A stretch of 64,000 nucleotides of DNA, taken from positions 1-64,000 of IMG/VR virus record IMGVR_UViG_3300030060_001311; one strand, 5' to 3'. Below the pieces are notes generated by a model. The model was not told the origin of the DNA, did not search any database, and was given only the letters and a program-made list of their open reading frames with translations. The position numbers and the translations under genes were made by a program. Shown piece after piece: positions 50,423-58,746 of this stretch. This DNA comes from a virus. The stretch's first letter is position 1. Every line of letters begins with the position of its first letter.

Positions 50423-50451
50423 AATATAAAAGGCATTTTTAACAAAGTAAA
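50423..50451 (-). promoter_or_regulatory. Repeated early promoter directly before an ATG
   Basis: Minus strand: AGTGCTTTACTTTG, TTTACT (50446-50451), 17 bases, TATATT (50423-50428). Only 6 bases separate the -10 from ATG 50414-50416, so transcription should begin at the start codon. Confidence 0.6.
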
Positions 50452-50459
50452 GCACTCCT

Positions 50460-50804
50460 CTAGGCTGACCAGTCCCAACCAGTATGAGGAGCAGTTTTTT
50501 GATTATCTTTAGCAATTTTTATATCGCGTTCTTTTAACCACTCATCGAAAGCGTCTCTAGTTTGATCTATATCACCATGCATTGTTTTTAATTCAGACCA
50601 TACACTACGAGCCACTTGAGTTCCATAGTAATAATCTCCGTCACCAAGTTTACAACGTGTAATAATTTGCCATACTCGTTGTTTTGTTAAATTGTAATCC
50701 TTGCCTAGTTGTTCTAAGGTAGTAGAGTCAGTAGACCATTGTTCGTACATCTTTCTATACCTAATCGAGTTTTCTTTAGCTTTTTCTTGTGAGATACCTT
50801 TCAT
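50460..50804 (-). CDS. Helix-turn-helix protein, sigma region 4-like (114 aa)
   Basis: I start at ATG 50802-50804: it has AAGGAA 6 bases upstream and overlaps the polymerase stop as ATGA; an ATG 24 bases earlier lacks this. The STDSTTLEQLGKDYNLTKQRVWQIITRCKLGDG block is a typical helix-turn-helix with region 4 spacing. It may be a phage transcription regulator. It ends immediately before the promoter at 50423-50451. Confidence 0.6.
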   Translation of the reverse strand: MKGISQEKAKENSIRYRKMYEQWSTDSTTLEQLGKDYNLTKQRVWQIITRCKLGDGDYYYGTQVARSVWSELKTMHGDIDQTRDAFDEWLKERDIKIAKDNQKTAPHTGWDWSA

Positions 50805-52666
50805 TTTATTTCCTTTGTTTCGCCCCATGAACTACCAAGTTCCTTATCCACTAGCAGGGGTACTGCAAGTTCTACACAAGTTTCCATTATTTCTGTAATC
50901 TTGTTAGCTTGTTCAGTGTTCTCTACTGAGATATCAACCTCATCGTGGACTTGTAGGTGAGGAACAATTCCTTCCTCCCACAGACCGAGCATAGCTAACT
51001 TCGTCATGTCAGCAGCCGATCCTTGAATCAATCGATTCAGAGCCTTATATGTATATGATCTTTTTAAATTATCACCGTATTTTTCTTGTGCTTCTTCGTA
51101 CGGTAGAGGTAGAGTTCGTTCATATCTATCTTCCCATAGATTAAACCTACAACGCCTACCTGCAAACGTTCGTATATAGCCACGTTCCATGGCTACCCTT
51201 GCACACTGATCTTGTAACCCTCTTATAAAAGGAACTTTATCATGATACTGCTGAAATAAAATCTCAGCTTCTGTATCATCTATACCTAGTTCATTAATAA
51301 GTTTTTCTTTTCCCATTCCATAACTAAGTCCTAAATTAATCGTCTTAGCTTGTTTACGCGGTATGTTAGCCATATCTGCAACGATCTGGTGAAAGTCCGC
51401 ATTCTTTTCTGTGTACTCCTTCACAGCATCTTTAGCTCCTGTTAAGTTCATTCGATCAGCATAATGAACTGTAAGTCTAGGTTCTTGTTGTGAATAATCG
51501 AACACACCCCACTGACAACCGTCCTCTGGGATAAACAAAGAGCGTATTAAATTACCGATCTCTGGATCTCTTGCAGGAACTTGTTGTAGATTAGGATTGC
51601 TATAACTAAATCGACCACTAACCGTGCCTCCACGATCGTTACGCATAGCATGAGCCTCTGCATGTATACGACCATTGAAACAATGTTCTTTAATCATTTT
51701 ATCAATAAATGTAGTTCTAGCTTTATTAAGTTTCCTTGCTCGAACAATAAGTTGTGGTAACTCGTGTTCGTGTCCTTCTAACCAGTCTTTTTGAAAACTA
51801 GCCATACCTTTTGCAGTTCTAGGAAACCATATATTGTTCTTTTCGAAAATATCTTGTAACGATGCATTAGCCCATAGATTAACTTCTGCACCATATTTAC
51901 GTTTTATCTCGACCTGTAGCTTTTGTTCTTCTAATGATAACTTTTTACTAACATCATCAGCTTTTTGTTCATCAATACGAACACCTCGCCGCCGCATTTC
52001 TAATAGTAGAGGAATAAGTCGGCATTCCATGTCGAGTATTTTTTCTAACCCTTGTTCTTGAACTTCGATCTTTAATTTTTGCCAAAGTTTTAGAGTTAGT
52101 GCTGCATCTTGTTCACCATAAGGTCCAACGAACTTAGAAGGTAGTTTATACATTTCTGATTTAGGATTTACCCCAAACGATAAAGCAGCATTTTGTAATA
52201 ACGATTCATCTTTCTTTTCGTTACAGTAAAACTCACCGAGGTTATCTAAAGAATAAGAATACCTATTCTCGTTTACTAAGGGAGCCGCTACGATCGTATC
52301 TAAAATTTTACCACCTACGTCTACTCCTTCTTTACGGAGCCACCCTACGTCGTATAAGGCGTTATGAAATATAACGTCTCGTTTTTCCGATGCTAGAGTG
52401 TTGCGTAACCAACGTAATACAATATCTTCATCAAGATTACCTCCGCCTTGATGACGGATTGGGAAGTAACCTTTCCACCCTTCTGTCGCAACACCAACAC
52501 CCACGATATGTCCACGACCTGTAGCCCATCCTGGACCACAAGTCATAAGATGTGGATCGTAAGTTTCTAAGTCTACAGCTATTGTTTCTGTCTCAGAAAA
52601 CTGAGGAAAAACTTCTGGAATAGACCAGTCACTTGTTGGAGCAAACATAGGGTTTTGTAAAATCAC
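50801..52666 (-). CDS. polA-like: Family A DNA polymerase with 3'-5' exonuclease (621 aa)
   Basis: The exonuclease domain has Asp32 and Glu34 (VDLETYD), Asp106 (HNALYDVGW) and Asp187 (YGEQDAAL). The polymerase domain has motif A with Asp390 (FDYSQQEPRL), motif B (RKQAKTINLGLSYG, 437-450) and motif C with His574, Asp575 and Glu576 (QVHDEVD). There is no 5' nuclease domain. The residue equivalent to E. coli Phe762 is Leu445. This is the replicative polymerase of the phage. Confidence 0.95.
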   Translation of the reverse strand: MILQNPMFAPTSDWSIPEVFPQFSETETIAVDLETYDPHLMTCGPGWATGRGHIVGVGVATEGWKGYFPIRHQGGGNLDEDIVLRWLRNTLASEKRDVIFHNALYDVGWLRKEGVDVGGKILDTIVAAPLVNENRYSYSLDNLGEFYCNEKKDESLLQNAALSFGVNPKSEMYKLPSKFVGPYGEQDAALTLKLWQKLKIEVQEQGLEKILDMECRLIPLLLEMRRRGVRIDEQKADDVSKKLSLEEQKLQVEIKRKYGAEVNLWANASLQDIFEKNNIWFPRTAKGMASFQKDWLEGHEHELPQLIVRARKLNKARTTFIDKMIKEHCFNGRIHAEAHAMRNDRGGTVSGRFSYSNPNLQQVPARDPEIGNLIRSLFIPEDGCQWGVFDYSQQEPRLTVHYADRMNLTGAKDAVKEYTEKNADFHQIVADMANIPRKQAKTINLGLSYGMGKEKLINELGIDDTEAEILFQQYHDKVPFIRGLQDQCARVAMERGYIRTFAGRRCRFNLWEDRYERTLPLPYEEAQEKYGDNLKRSYTYKALNRLIQGSAADMTKLAMLGLWEEGIVPHLQVHDEVDISVENTEQANKITEIMETCVELAVPLLVDKELGSSWGETKEIK

Positions 52667-53019
52667 TTTTTCTTGCTATAAGTAATTACCTTAGTTTTCT
52701 TTGCTGTTGGCTTTTTAGCTTTTGCCTTTTTTGTAGGTGCTTTACCGCCTTCCCAAGCTTCGTTAATATCTGGAGTAGATTTATCGTCTGCGACATATCT
52801 ACCCTTTTTAGTCCTTGCTCGTTTAGGTGCTTTTTTAGATACTTCATAAAGTTTTTTAACTTCGAGTTCTTTATCAAACTTTTCTAAAACAACTTCAGCA
52901 TCTTTAATTGCTTTTTCTAGAACTTCTTCCTTTACAGCTTTCTTAGGTTGTAGTTCTTCCTTTGGTAACGGTGTAAAAAATTTAAGAACTTTTTTCCACC
53001 AACTATCTACCTTACTCAT
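52663..53019 (-). CDS. Lys-rich protein with TKKGRYVADDKSTPDINEAW motif (118 aa)
   Basis: An amphipathic N-terminus is followed by a charged helix and a basic, Lys/Ala/Pro-rich C-terminus. The RTKKGRYVADDKSTPDINEAWEGGK block is one I recall from diverse marine phages at C-termini of basic proteins. The function is unknown; a polymerase accessory or DNA-binding role is suggested by the 4-base overlap with polA. Confidence 0.5.
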   Translation of the reverse strand: MSKVDSWWKKVLKFFTPLPKEELQPKKAVKEEVLEKAIKDAEVVLEKFDKELEVKKLYEVSKKAPKRARTKKGRYVADDKSTPDINEAWEGGKAPTKKAKAKKPTAKKTKVITYSKKK

Positions 53020-53375
53020 TAATAATCCTCCTTGCCGTCTTCAGCAGCATAATTAACATCTTCAGCTTCAACATAAGTTTCACTGACCTCATTAGTATTA
53101 GCTAAAATATATTCTTCAACTAATAATAAATATCTACGTAAGTCTCGAATATCATCGAGTAGACCTGCCTCACCTTTGTAGACCTCACCTGCTTCGAAAA
53201 CATCCCACCCGTGCTTTTCAGACTGGTGTTCTATACGATCGAACTTACGTGCCAACATCATAAAAGCACCTACACCTCCACGACGTCTCCAAGAATCACC
53301 GTACGAAGTCTCTGCTCGTTTAAGAGCTTCAAGATCGTTTTGGGCAACTTCTTTCATATTTTCCCATTTGCTCAT
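53019..53375 (-). CDS. Nmad1/DUF1599-like protein (118 aa)
   Basis: A YGDSWRRRGGVGAFMMLARKFDRIE block and a DIRDLRRYLLLVEEY end resemble the nucleotide modification associated domain 1 (DUF1599) group. It lies next to a thymidylate-synthase-like gene, where such domains are often found. The assignment is by motif pattern. Confidence 0.45.
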   Translation of the reverse strand: MSKWENMKEVAQNDLEALKRAETSYGDSWRRRGGVGAFMMLARKFDRIEHQSEKHGWDVFEAGEVYKGEAGLLDDIRDLRRYLLLVEEYILANTNEVSETYVEAEDVNYAAEDGKEDY

Positions 53376-54463
53376 TTATTTTCTCCTATTTCCGCATTGT
53401 TTAAAGTATAGGCAGTGTCTCTTTTGCGGATCCAATCAAAACAAGCCTCCATCCAGTCGCGAGATTTTATTTTTTGAACCTCTCGATAAGAATTTAAATA
53501 ATCTTTTTGTTTATGATAATAAAAAGCTTTAACCATAGGAATAGCTACATTTGGAAAAATATTGTTTCTCCAGTCAATATCATCGGTTTTTTCTATAATT
53601 TGTTTTGAGTCATACCTAAAAGAATCGAAGTAATCAAAAAAGAATCTAACTTCTCTATTAAAAGAATCAATATCATCAACAATAGGTACAGGTTCATACT
53701 CATCTACCAGATCATAATGATTTTTTATATATTTATAAGTATAAACATTTAATTCAAGGTCTTTAACTTTTTTCCATACAGGAGTATTAGGATAGATATG
53801 AAAACTATCGCTAATTTGAGTATAGTCTCCCATCGGTAGATTTAGATTAGTAGCAATAAATTCTTGTAACATAGACATATGTACAACGTTTGCACCATAA
53901 GCCCCCCAAAGCATATCATTAGAACGATTACAAACAGTCATACATAGTTTGCCATCACGTACCTTAAAATAAATATTCGTATTACAAGGCACATCTTTTC
54001 TTTCAATCTTTTTATTACATGTTCTTGCTAAATCGTCTTTCGGATCCCACATCTGTAAAACTGCTCGTCTTTCATAAGGATTATCTTTTAATAACCCAAT
54101 AATTGCATCGATCTGATCTTTATTCCAATAACTTCTCCATCGCCAACCGTAAGCCCCCCATAAAGTTTTGCCATCGTCTGAAAAATCTTCCATAGATTTA
54201 ACAAAATAGGTTAGTGGTTCTAGGTCGTTACGACCATCGAGCATCCATAGCCCCTCTATAAAATGAAAAAACGGATTAGCATCTCGTTGTTTGATTAAAC
54301 AAACTCTTTCCCAAGGTTTTTTATAAATCGTAGTTACTGGTGTATTAGCTTCATAAGTTACACCATTGCGGCTTTCTTGTACCCTGTATTCGGTAGGGTC
54401 TTGAAATAAATCGATACCTCTTTCTAACGCGTCGTTTACGTTTCTTACATTAATTACTTTCAT
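53372..54463 (-). CDS. Thymidylate synthase / dUMP hydroxymethylase family (363 aa)
   Basis: The catalytic Cys160 lies in DVPCNTNIYFKV, followed by CNRSNDMLWGAYGANVVHMSML with Asn192 in the place of E. coli Asn177, and by SDSFHIY. The retained Asn predicts a dUMP rather than a dCMP substrate. The product could be dTMP or 5-hydroxymethyl-dUMP; the sequence alone does not decide. It is larger than classic ThyA (264 aa) because of insertions. The neighbours at 53019 and 54674 favour a base-modification role. Confidence 0.75.
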   Translation of the reverse strand: MKVINVRNVNDALERGIDLFQDPTEYRVQESRNGVTYEANTPVTTIYKKPWERVCLIKQRDANPFFHFIEGLWMLDGRNDLEPLTYFVKSMEDFSDDGKTLWGAYGWRWRSYWNKDQIDAIIGLLKDNPYERRAVLQMWDPKDDLARTCNKKIERKDVPCNTNIYFKVRDGKLCMTVCNRSNDMLWGAYGANVVHMSMLQEFIATNLNLPMGDYTQISDSFHIYPNTPVWKKVKDLELNVYTYKYIKNHYDLVDEYEPVPIVDDIDSFNREVRFFFDYFDSFRYDSKQIIEKTDDIDWRNNIFPNVAIPMVKAFYYHKQKDYLNSYREVQKIKSRDWMEACFDWIRKRDTAYTLNNAEIGENK

Positions 54464-54681
54464 AAAGTATCTTGATAGCCTCCTACAATTTCGCTAATAA
54501 CATAACGTATATCGTCATGACTTAACATCGGAAGTTTTCTTTTTATAAAAGCTATTGCAATTCGTTCATCTGCGGCTACTTTTAAAAAGAACGAAACTTC
54601 TAAAAACTGTGTGTAATGTATATCTATTACATCACCATACTCTTCTAATAACGTTATCGCTCTATCGCTCATTCTACCCAT
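54460..54681 (-). CDS. Hypothetical small protein in the modification cluster (73 aa)
   Basis: A helical protein (ERIAIAFIKRKLPMLSHDDIRYVISEIVGG) coupled to both neighbours by short overlaps. No family recognised. Confidence 0.45.
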   Translation of the reverse strand: MGRMSDRAITLLEEYGDVIDIHYTQFLEVSFFLKVAADERIAIAFIKRKLPMLSHDDIRYVISEIVGGYQDTL

Positions 54682-55600
54682 ACTTACTTTCTCCTTCTTC
54701 TAAATCTTCTATCATTGGAAGATTATTATGTTTATAAACTGATCTTGTTCTGCCTTCTTTTTTATATATTCGAGAATATTTATCAAACTCACATAAACCG
54801 CCTTCTATTTCACGCATTTCATAATTAAAACCATTTCTAAAAATAATAGACGGCGGTAATCTTTTCTTAACTTGCTCAAATAAATCTTGCATTTCTTCAC
54901 ACCACGGATGACTTTTACGACAATAATCTAATGGTCGTCCTGTTAAACGATTTAATCCTCGCATGGCTCCTGGACCAGCATTAGCCCATGTCATAATATC
55001 TTTTGCATTTTCTAATAAATAAGTGTGTCTTAAATCAGTAACAACTTCATACGCCATGAAAGGTCCCATGTAAGGATAATCTCTAAGAATCACCCAAGCT
55101 TCTTCTAATGAAGCTTCATCTTTAGCTAGAGACTCGTGCAGTCTAGATAAAATAGATTCTTTAGCTTTCCATATATGTGAAATACACTCAGCGACTCCTG
55201 TTACTTTATCCATACCGTTTGGTGTTTTAATAATATAAGCACCTGTAATCCATTTAGGTTGTTTAGTTATAATACTAATTGCTTTCTTTCTGTTCCATCT
55301 TTTTAACAAATCGTAATTTATTAATGTTCTCCCTGTTTCTATTAAATTAAACCAACGAAATATAATCGTAGCCATAAGAACATCTTCATCGTTTCGCATC
55401 GGCTCTCTTATATGCGTTCTAAACCAACGTGTTGTACGATCATCTTCTCTAAACACTTGGCAAAACTTGAATTCCTGCAGAATTGGATCATCGGTCCAAG
55501 GAGAAGGAAGAAGCTGTGCTTCTTTTTTATAACGTATTGACTCACGTTCAGTTTGCCAATAACAATAACGATCCAACTCTGCTGGAATAAACTCAGTCAT
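54674..55600 (-). CDS. HMUDK_hel / aGPT-PPlase-like DNA hypermodification protein (308 aa)
   Basis: The FKFCQVFREDDRTTRWF block (residues 44-60), the IIFRWFNLIETGRTL helix, the LRDYPYMGPFMAYEVVTDLR helix-hairpin-helix-like segment (172-191) and GPGAMRGLNRL (209-219) fit the helical proteins tied to 5-hydroxymethyl-uracil hypermodification (5-hmdU DNA kinase helical domain or the glycosylase-like aGPT-PPlase group). No P-loop kinase is fused or seen nearby. It may act on thymine-derived bases in phage DNA. Confidence 0.55.
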   Translation of the reverse strand: MTEFIPAELDRYCYWQTERESIRYKKEAQLLPSPWTDDPILQEFKFCQVFREDDRTTRWFRTHIREPMRNDEDVLMATIIFRWFNLIETGRTLINYDLLKRWNRKKAISIITKQPKWITGAYIIKTPNGMDKVTGVAECISHIWKAKESILSRLHESLAKDEASLEEAWVILRDYPYMGPFMAYEVVTDLRHTYLLENAKDIMTWANAGPGAMRGLNRLTGRPLDYCRKSHPWCEEMQDLFEQVKKRLPPSIIFRNGFNYEMREIEGGLCEFDKYSRIYKKEGRTRSVYKHNNLPMIEDLEEGESKYG

Positions 55601-56442
55601 TACTTTTTACGCAACACCCAAGAACAATTATTAGCGACTTCAGGATAAAACGTAGCGGCAACAACTCGTAAAAACTGTCTACCGTATCGGTTTTGTAGTT
55701 TATGAAACTGTTCGGGCGTCCACCCTGTTTCAGAATCTTCTTTCATCGCTTTCTTTAAATTAGGTAATTGTATAAACGTTCCTGTAACATCTATTATCTC
55801 GAAGTTTCTTTCTAGTTCTTCTTTTAGTTCTTGAAAACCCCACTCGTAAATATGATCCTCAGGTAGCTTGTCGTTAGAACCATCGTGGTTAGGAGTAGAT
55901 ACAAAAGCTAAACCGTTCGGTCTTATAACTCTAGTCGCATCGTCTAACCATGCCGCAATAAACTCTCTACCCATGTGTTCTATAACTTCGGTCGTCCAGA
56001 AAAAATCTACGCTTTCATCTGCTAGTTTAAATACGGGATCAACAGTCAAGTCTTGTATACGTATTTCACCGTTAAAGTTCTGAAACCACGTAGAATCAGC
56101 TAACTCACCACCTGCGTTAGACCAAAAAGGATTTTCTAACTCACAAGCAGGATCAATATCGTAACCATAATATGATCTAATAATATCTGATTTTTTAACA
56201 ACGTATGCTTTATAAAGATTTCTGAGAGTCCAACACTCACCGCAACCAACTTCAAACGTATCAAGAGGTCGTCCTAGTCGTTTAGCTTCAGCTATACACA
56301 TAGAAGCAATTTTATCGAACCGACTCATATGAGCTATCTCATCAGGTCGCCAATTTGCTAATACACCTGCACTAGCTATATCCATTCTTGTATTTTTACT
56401 ATCGTTTTCATTGACAGTAAGTTTCTTTCTTATCGATGACAT
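55600..56442 (-). CDS. Class I SAM-dependent methyltransferase (280 aa)
   Basis: Motif I is FEVGCGECWTLRNL (residues about 63-76), followed by YYGYDIDP as the acidic ribose-binding loop and VDFFWTTEVIEHM as motif IV/V. There is no DPPY or PC motif, so it is not a classic DNA base methyltransferase. The target could be a modified nucleotide, a small molecule or surface sugar. It shares a 1-base overlap with the 54674 gene. Confidence 0.75.
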   Translation of the reverse strand: MSSIRKKLTVNENDSKNTRMDIASAGVLANWRPDEIAHMSRFDKIASMCIAEAKRLGRPLDTFEVGCGECWTLRNLYKAYVVKKSDIIRSYYGYDIDPACELENPFWSNAGGELADSTWFQNFNGEIRIQDLTVDPVFKLADESVDFFWTTEVIEHMGREFIAAWLDDATRVIRPNGLAFVSTPNHDGSNDKLPEDHIYEWGFQELKEELERNFEIIDVTGTFIQLPNLKKAMKEDSETGWTPEQFHKLQNRYGRQFLRVVAATFYPEVANNCSWVLRKK

Positions 56443-56469
56443 TTATTTTCCTCCGTAATTATAAATACC

Positions 56470-56504
56470 TTTATACTTTACTTTAGTGTGCAAAGTAAAG
56501 CACT
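56470..56504 (-). promoter_or_regulatory. Repeated early promoter before the modification operon
   Basis: Minus strand: AGTGCTTTACTTTG, TTTACT (56494-56499), 18 bases, TATAAA (56470-56475). It precedes the methyltransferase gene and probably serves the run to 50801. Confidence 0.55.
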
Positions 56505-56505
56505 T

Positions 56506-58002
56506 CTAGATTTGATAGCAGCGTGTTGTTTTTGGCTCAATCAAATATAAATTTTCTTTTGATCTTGTAATCCCTACATAAAAAACTCTATTTTCTTCGT
56601 CTGGATTTTTTTGATAATTTTTATAAACTCTTGTAGTTATGTCTGTTAAAAGAACAACATTGGTAGATTCTCCACCTTTTGCAGCATGAATCGTAGATAG
56701 TTTTATTCGTGGTTGTTTAGTTATTTTTTCTCCACGTCTTAACATAGCCCTTACATAACTAATTTCTTTAGCACTTAATAAGGTAAAAACATCGTACCAA
56801 CGACCTTCAGGCAAGTCAGGAAAATGACTTTTAAGATCTTCGTATTGCAGTATTAAATCTGTATCTAATAAATCTAGTTTCTTTGGTGTTTGTACTTTTA
56901 CATATTTTAAAATATTTGCACATTCAGCCAATGTAATAGTCTCGCCTTTTAGTAATCTTTCCCAATAAATAACAGCTCTTACTTTTGCTTCTGATATACT
57001 AGGTCTGCCTTTTACTTCAAAAAACCATCCTTCATTCCTACAATACTCATCAACGTCTTCTAATAAATAATTTGTTCTAGCTAATACTAACCATTCACCT
57101 TGATCCATATTAATTAATTCAATCGTCGGTTCCCACCGTACCATACCTTCTTCTTTTCTAGGTTCCCATTCTTTATAAATACGTGAGCCAACTTGTCCTA
57201 TACATTGACTAGCCACTTTATGCACTGAAGACGGAACTCTATACGACTGTTTTAACACCATTGCGTCTGTTGAGTTATCAATTAGATAATCTACATCGGC
57301 TCCTGCCCAACGATAAATAGCTTGGTCGTCATCTCCTGCTACATAAATTTTGTTGGCTTTTTCTGCTAACTTACGTACGACCGCCCATTGCAAAGGAGAA
57401 AGATCTTGTGCCTCATCTACAAACATAACATCTAATTTAGGAATATCACCGTCAACTAAAAAATTTTGTAACATATCTGTATAGTCAACAAGCAATCGAT
57501 CTTCTTTAAATAATTTTAATCCTCTAGCAAAACGTTCTAACTCAAACCAACCGACTGCATCTTCAACCTCATGCCATTGTTCTTTTAAAGATACGTTTCT
57601 CATCCTAGCAAGGTTTTCTATAAACGCAAGACGATCATCATGCGTCATACCAAATAAATGTCCGTCATCAGAAGTTGTCCTACCTGTAAGTTTTAAATTA
57701 AGTTTTTCATTTAAATCAGATATATCTGAATTACTTACTACACTTTCTCTAGTAAGTCCTAGTTGTCTAAAAGCCAATGAATGTAATGTACGGAAAAAAG
57801 GTAGTTGTTTATTAGTAATACTAAAACGACTCATGGCTCTTTCTTTACCCTCGTTTACTGCTTTTTTAGTAAACGTAAAGAAACCAATACGTTCAGGTTC
57901 AGTGCCGTTTTCTAATTCGTCTTCTATTAAACCAAGAAGTGTACTGGTTTTTCCTGTTCCTGGAGGTCCAAGAATCACTTGCGTATGGCTAGGTAAGGTC
58001 AT
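56506..58002 (-). CDS. UvrD/Rep-type superfamily 1 DNA helicase (498 aa)
   Basis: Walker A is LGPPGTGKTS (11-20), Walker B is FVDEAQD (194-200), followed by AGDDDQAIYRWAGA, QSYRVP, KLSTIHAAKGGE and VFYVGITRSKENLYLI. All SF1A motifs are present. It unwinds DNA 3'-5' and is likely the replicative or repair helicase in this module. Confidence 0.9.
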   Translation of the reverse strand: MTLPSHTQVILGPPGTGKTSTLLGLIEDELENGTEPERIGFFTFTKKAVNEGKERAMSRFSITNKQLPFFRTLHSLAFRQLGLTRESVVSNSDISDLNEKLNLKLTGRTTSDDGHLFGMTHDDRLAFIENLARMRNVSLKEQWHEVEDAVGWFELERFARGLKLFKEDRLLVDYTDMLQNFLVDGDIPKLDVMFVDEAQDLSPLQWAVVRKLAEKANKIYVAGDDDQAIYRWAGADVDYLIDNSTDAMVLKQSYRVPSSVHKVASQCIGQVGSRIYKEWEPRKEEGMVRWEPTIELINMDQGEWLVLARTNYLLEDVDEYCRNEGWFFEVKGRPSISEAKVRAVIYWERLLKGETITLAECANILKYVKVQTPKKLDLLDTDLILQYEDLKSHFPDLPEGRWYDVFTLLSAKEISYVRAMLRRGEKITKQPRIKLSTIHAAKGGESTNVVLLTDITTRVYKNYQKNPDEENRVFYVGITRSKENLYLIEPKTTRCYQI

Positions 58003-58147
58003 CTTCTTCCTTTGGTAAATATACTATTACTTCTGATTTGCATTTTGGACAACTTAAATTAGTTTCCATAATGTATTCATAATTCTCATCTTCTATGTCG
58101 TGATCACCGCCCCATGTTAAAGGTGTTTTACAGTGCCAACAATTCAT
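57989..58147 (-). CDS. 52-aa zinc-ribbon protein
   Basis: ATG 58145-58147 overlaps the AlkB-like stop as ATGA; TAG is at 57989-57991, 14 bases inside the helicase start. Cys3, Cys6, Cys33 and Cys36 form two CxxC knuckles. A small nucleic-acid or protein binding ribbon of unknown target. Confidence 0.65.
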   Translation of the reverse strand: MNCWHCKTPLTWGGDHDIEDENYEYIMETNLSCPKCKSEVIVYLPKEEDDLT

Positions 58148-58746
58148 AACCCACTCCTAAAAGTTAAATTAATTCTTTCACCTGCACCGATTAATTCTGG
58201 AATAGAATGGGTAGAAGTCATCTGACTATGCCCATCAAACATGATGGCATCGCCGTGTTCTAATAGATACCAACTTGTTCCCATAGGCGGGTTAGAATAA
58301 GATTTCCAAGGGCTGTTTTTTAGATAACTATCACTTGTATTAGTATGGTCTTTAATAACATACTCATAAGTAGACCACTCAAACACTCTAGGTGCACCAA
58401 AACTAACAGAAAAAACTACATCTTTTAATTTAGGAACTGTATCTGTATGATGTGGTATACCTTCGCCTTGATCAGAATAATAACCACAAAGACAAAAAGT
58501 AAATTCAATATCTCGTTTAAATTGTTTACTTGCTATTTTTTCTGCGGCTATTTTTATTAATTTTATTTCATGCGACCATGGTTCAGGCTCGTATAATTTA
58601 CCAGCATATTCAAAACTAGCATCACCAAACCCACGAGTCGGTCGACCTTTAACCATATTACCTTCAAACAAACGTTCTCGAGGTTCGTCCCATTTATCTA
58701 TTCCGTGTTCAAACTCTGCAAATATATGTTTTATGTGTTTAATCAT
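58144..58746 (-). CDS. AlkB-like 2-oxoglutarate/Fe(II) dioxygenase (200 aa)
   Basis: The iron ligands are His100 and Asp102 (PHHTDTVP) and His180 (STHSIP); Arg191 and Arg197 lie in RINLTFRSG. GDAIMFDG precedes the distal His as in AlkB. The family repairs alkylated bases, though some members oxidise normal or modified bases. Phage AlkB could repair packaged DNA or take part in base modification. Confidence 0.85.
   Translation of the reverse strand: MIKHIKHIFAEFEHGIDKWDEPRERLFEGNMVKGRPTRGFGDASFEYAGKLYEPEPWSHEIKLIKIAAEKIASKQFKRDIEFTFCLCGYYSDQGEGIPHHTDTVPKLKDVVFSVSFGAPRVFEWSTYEYVIKDHTNTSDSYLKNSPWKSYSNPPMGTSWYLLEHGDAIMFDGHSQMTSTHSIPELIGAGERINLTFRSGL

Noticed and set aside
53372-54463. dCMP hydroxymethylase (T4 gp42 type)
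   Set aside because: The discriminating position holds Asn rather than Asp, which predicts dUMP as substrate.
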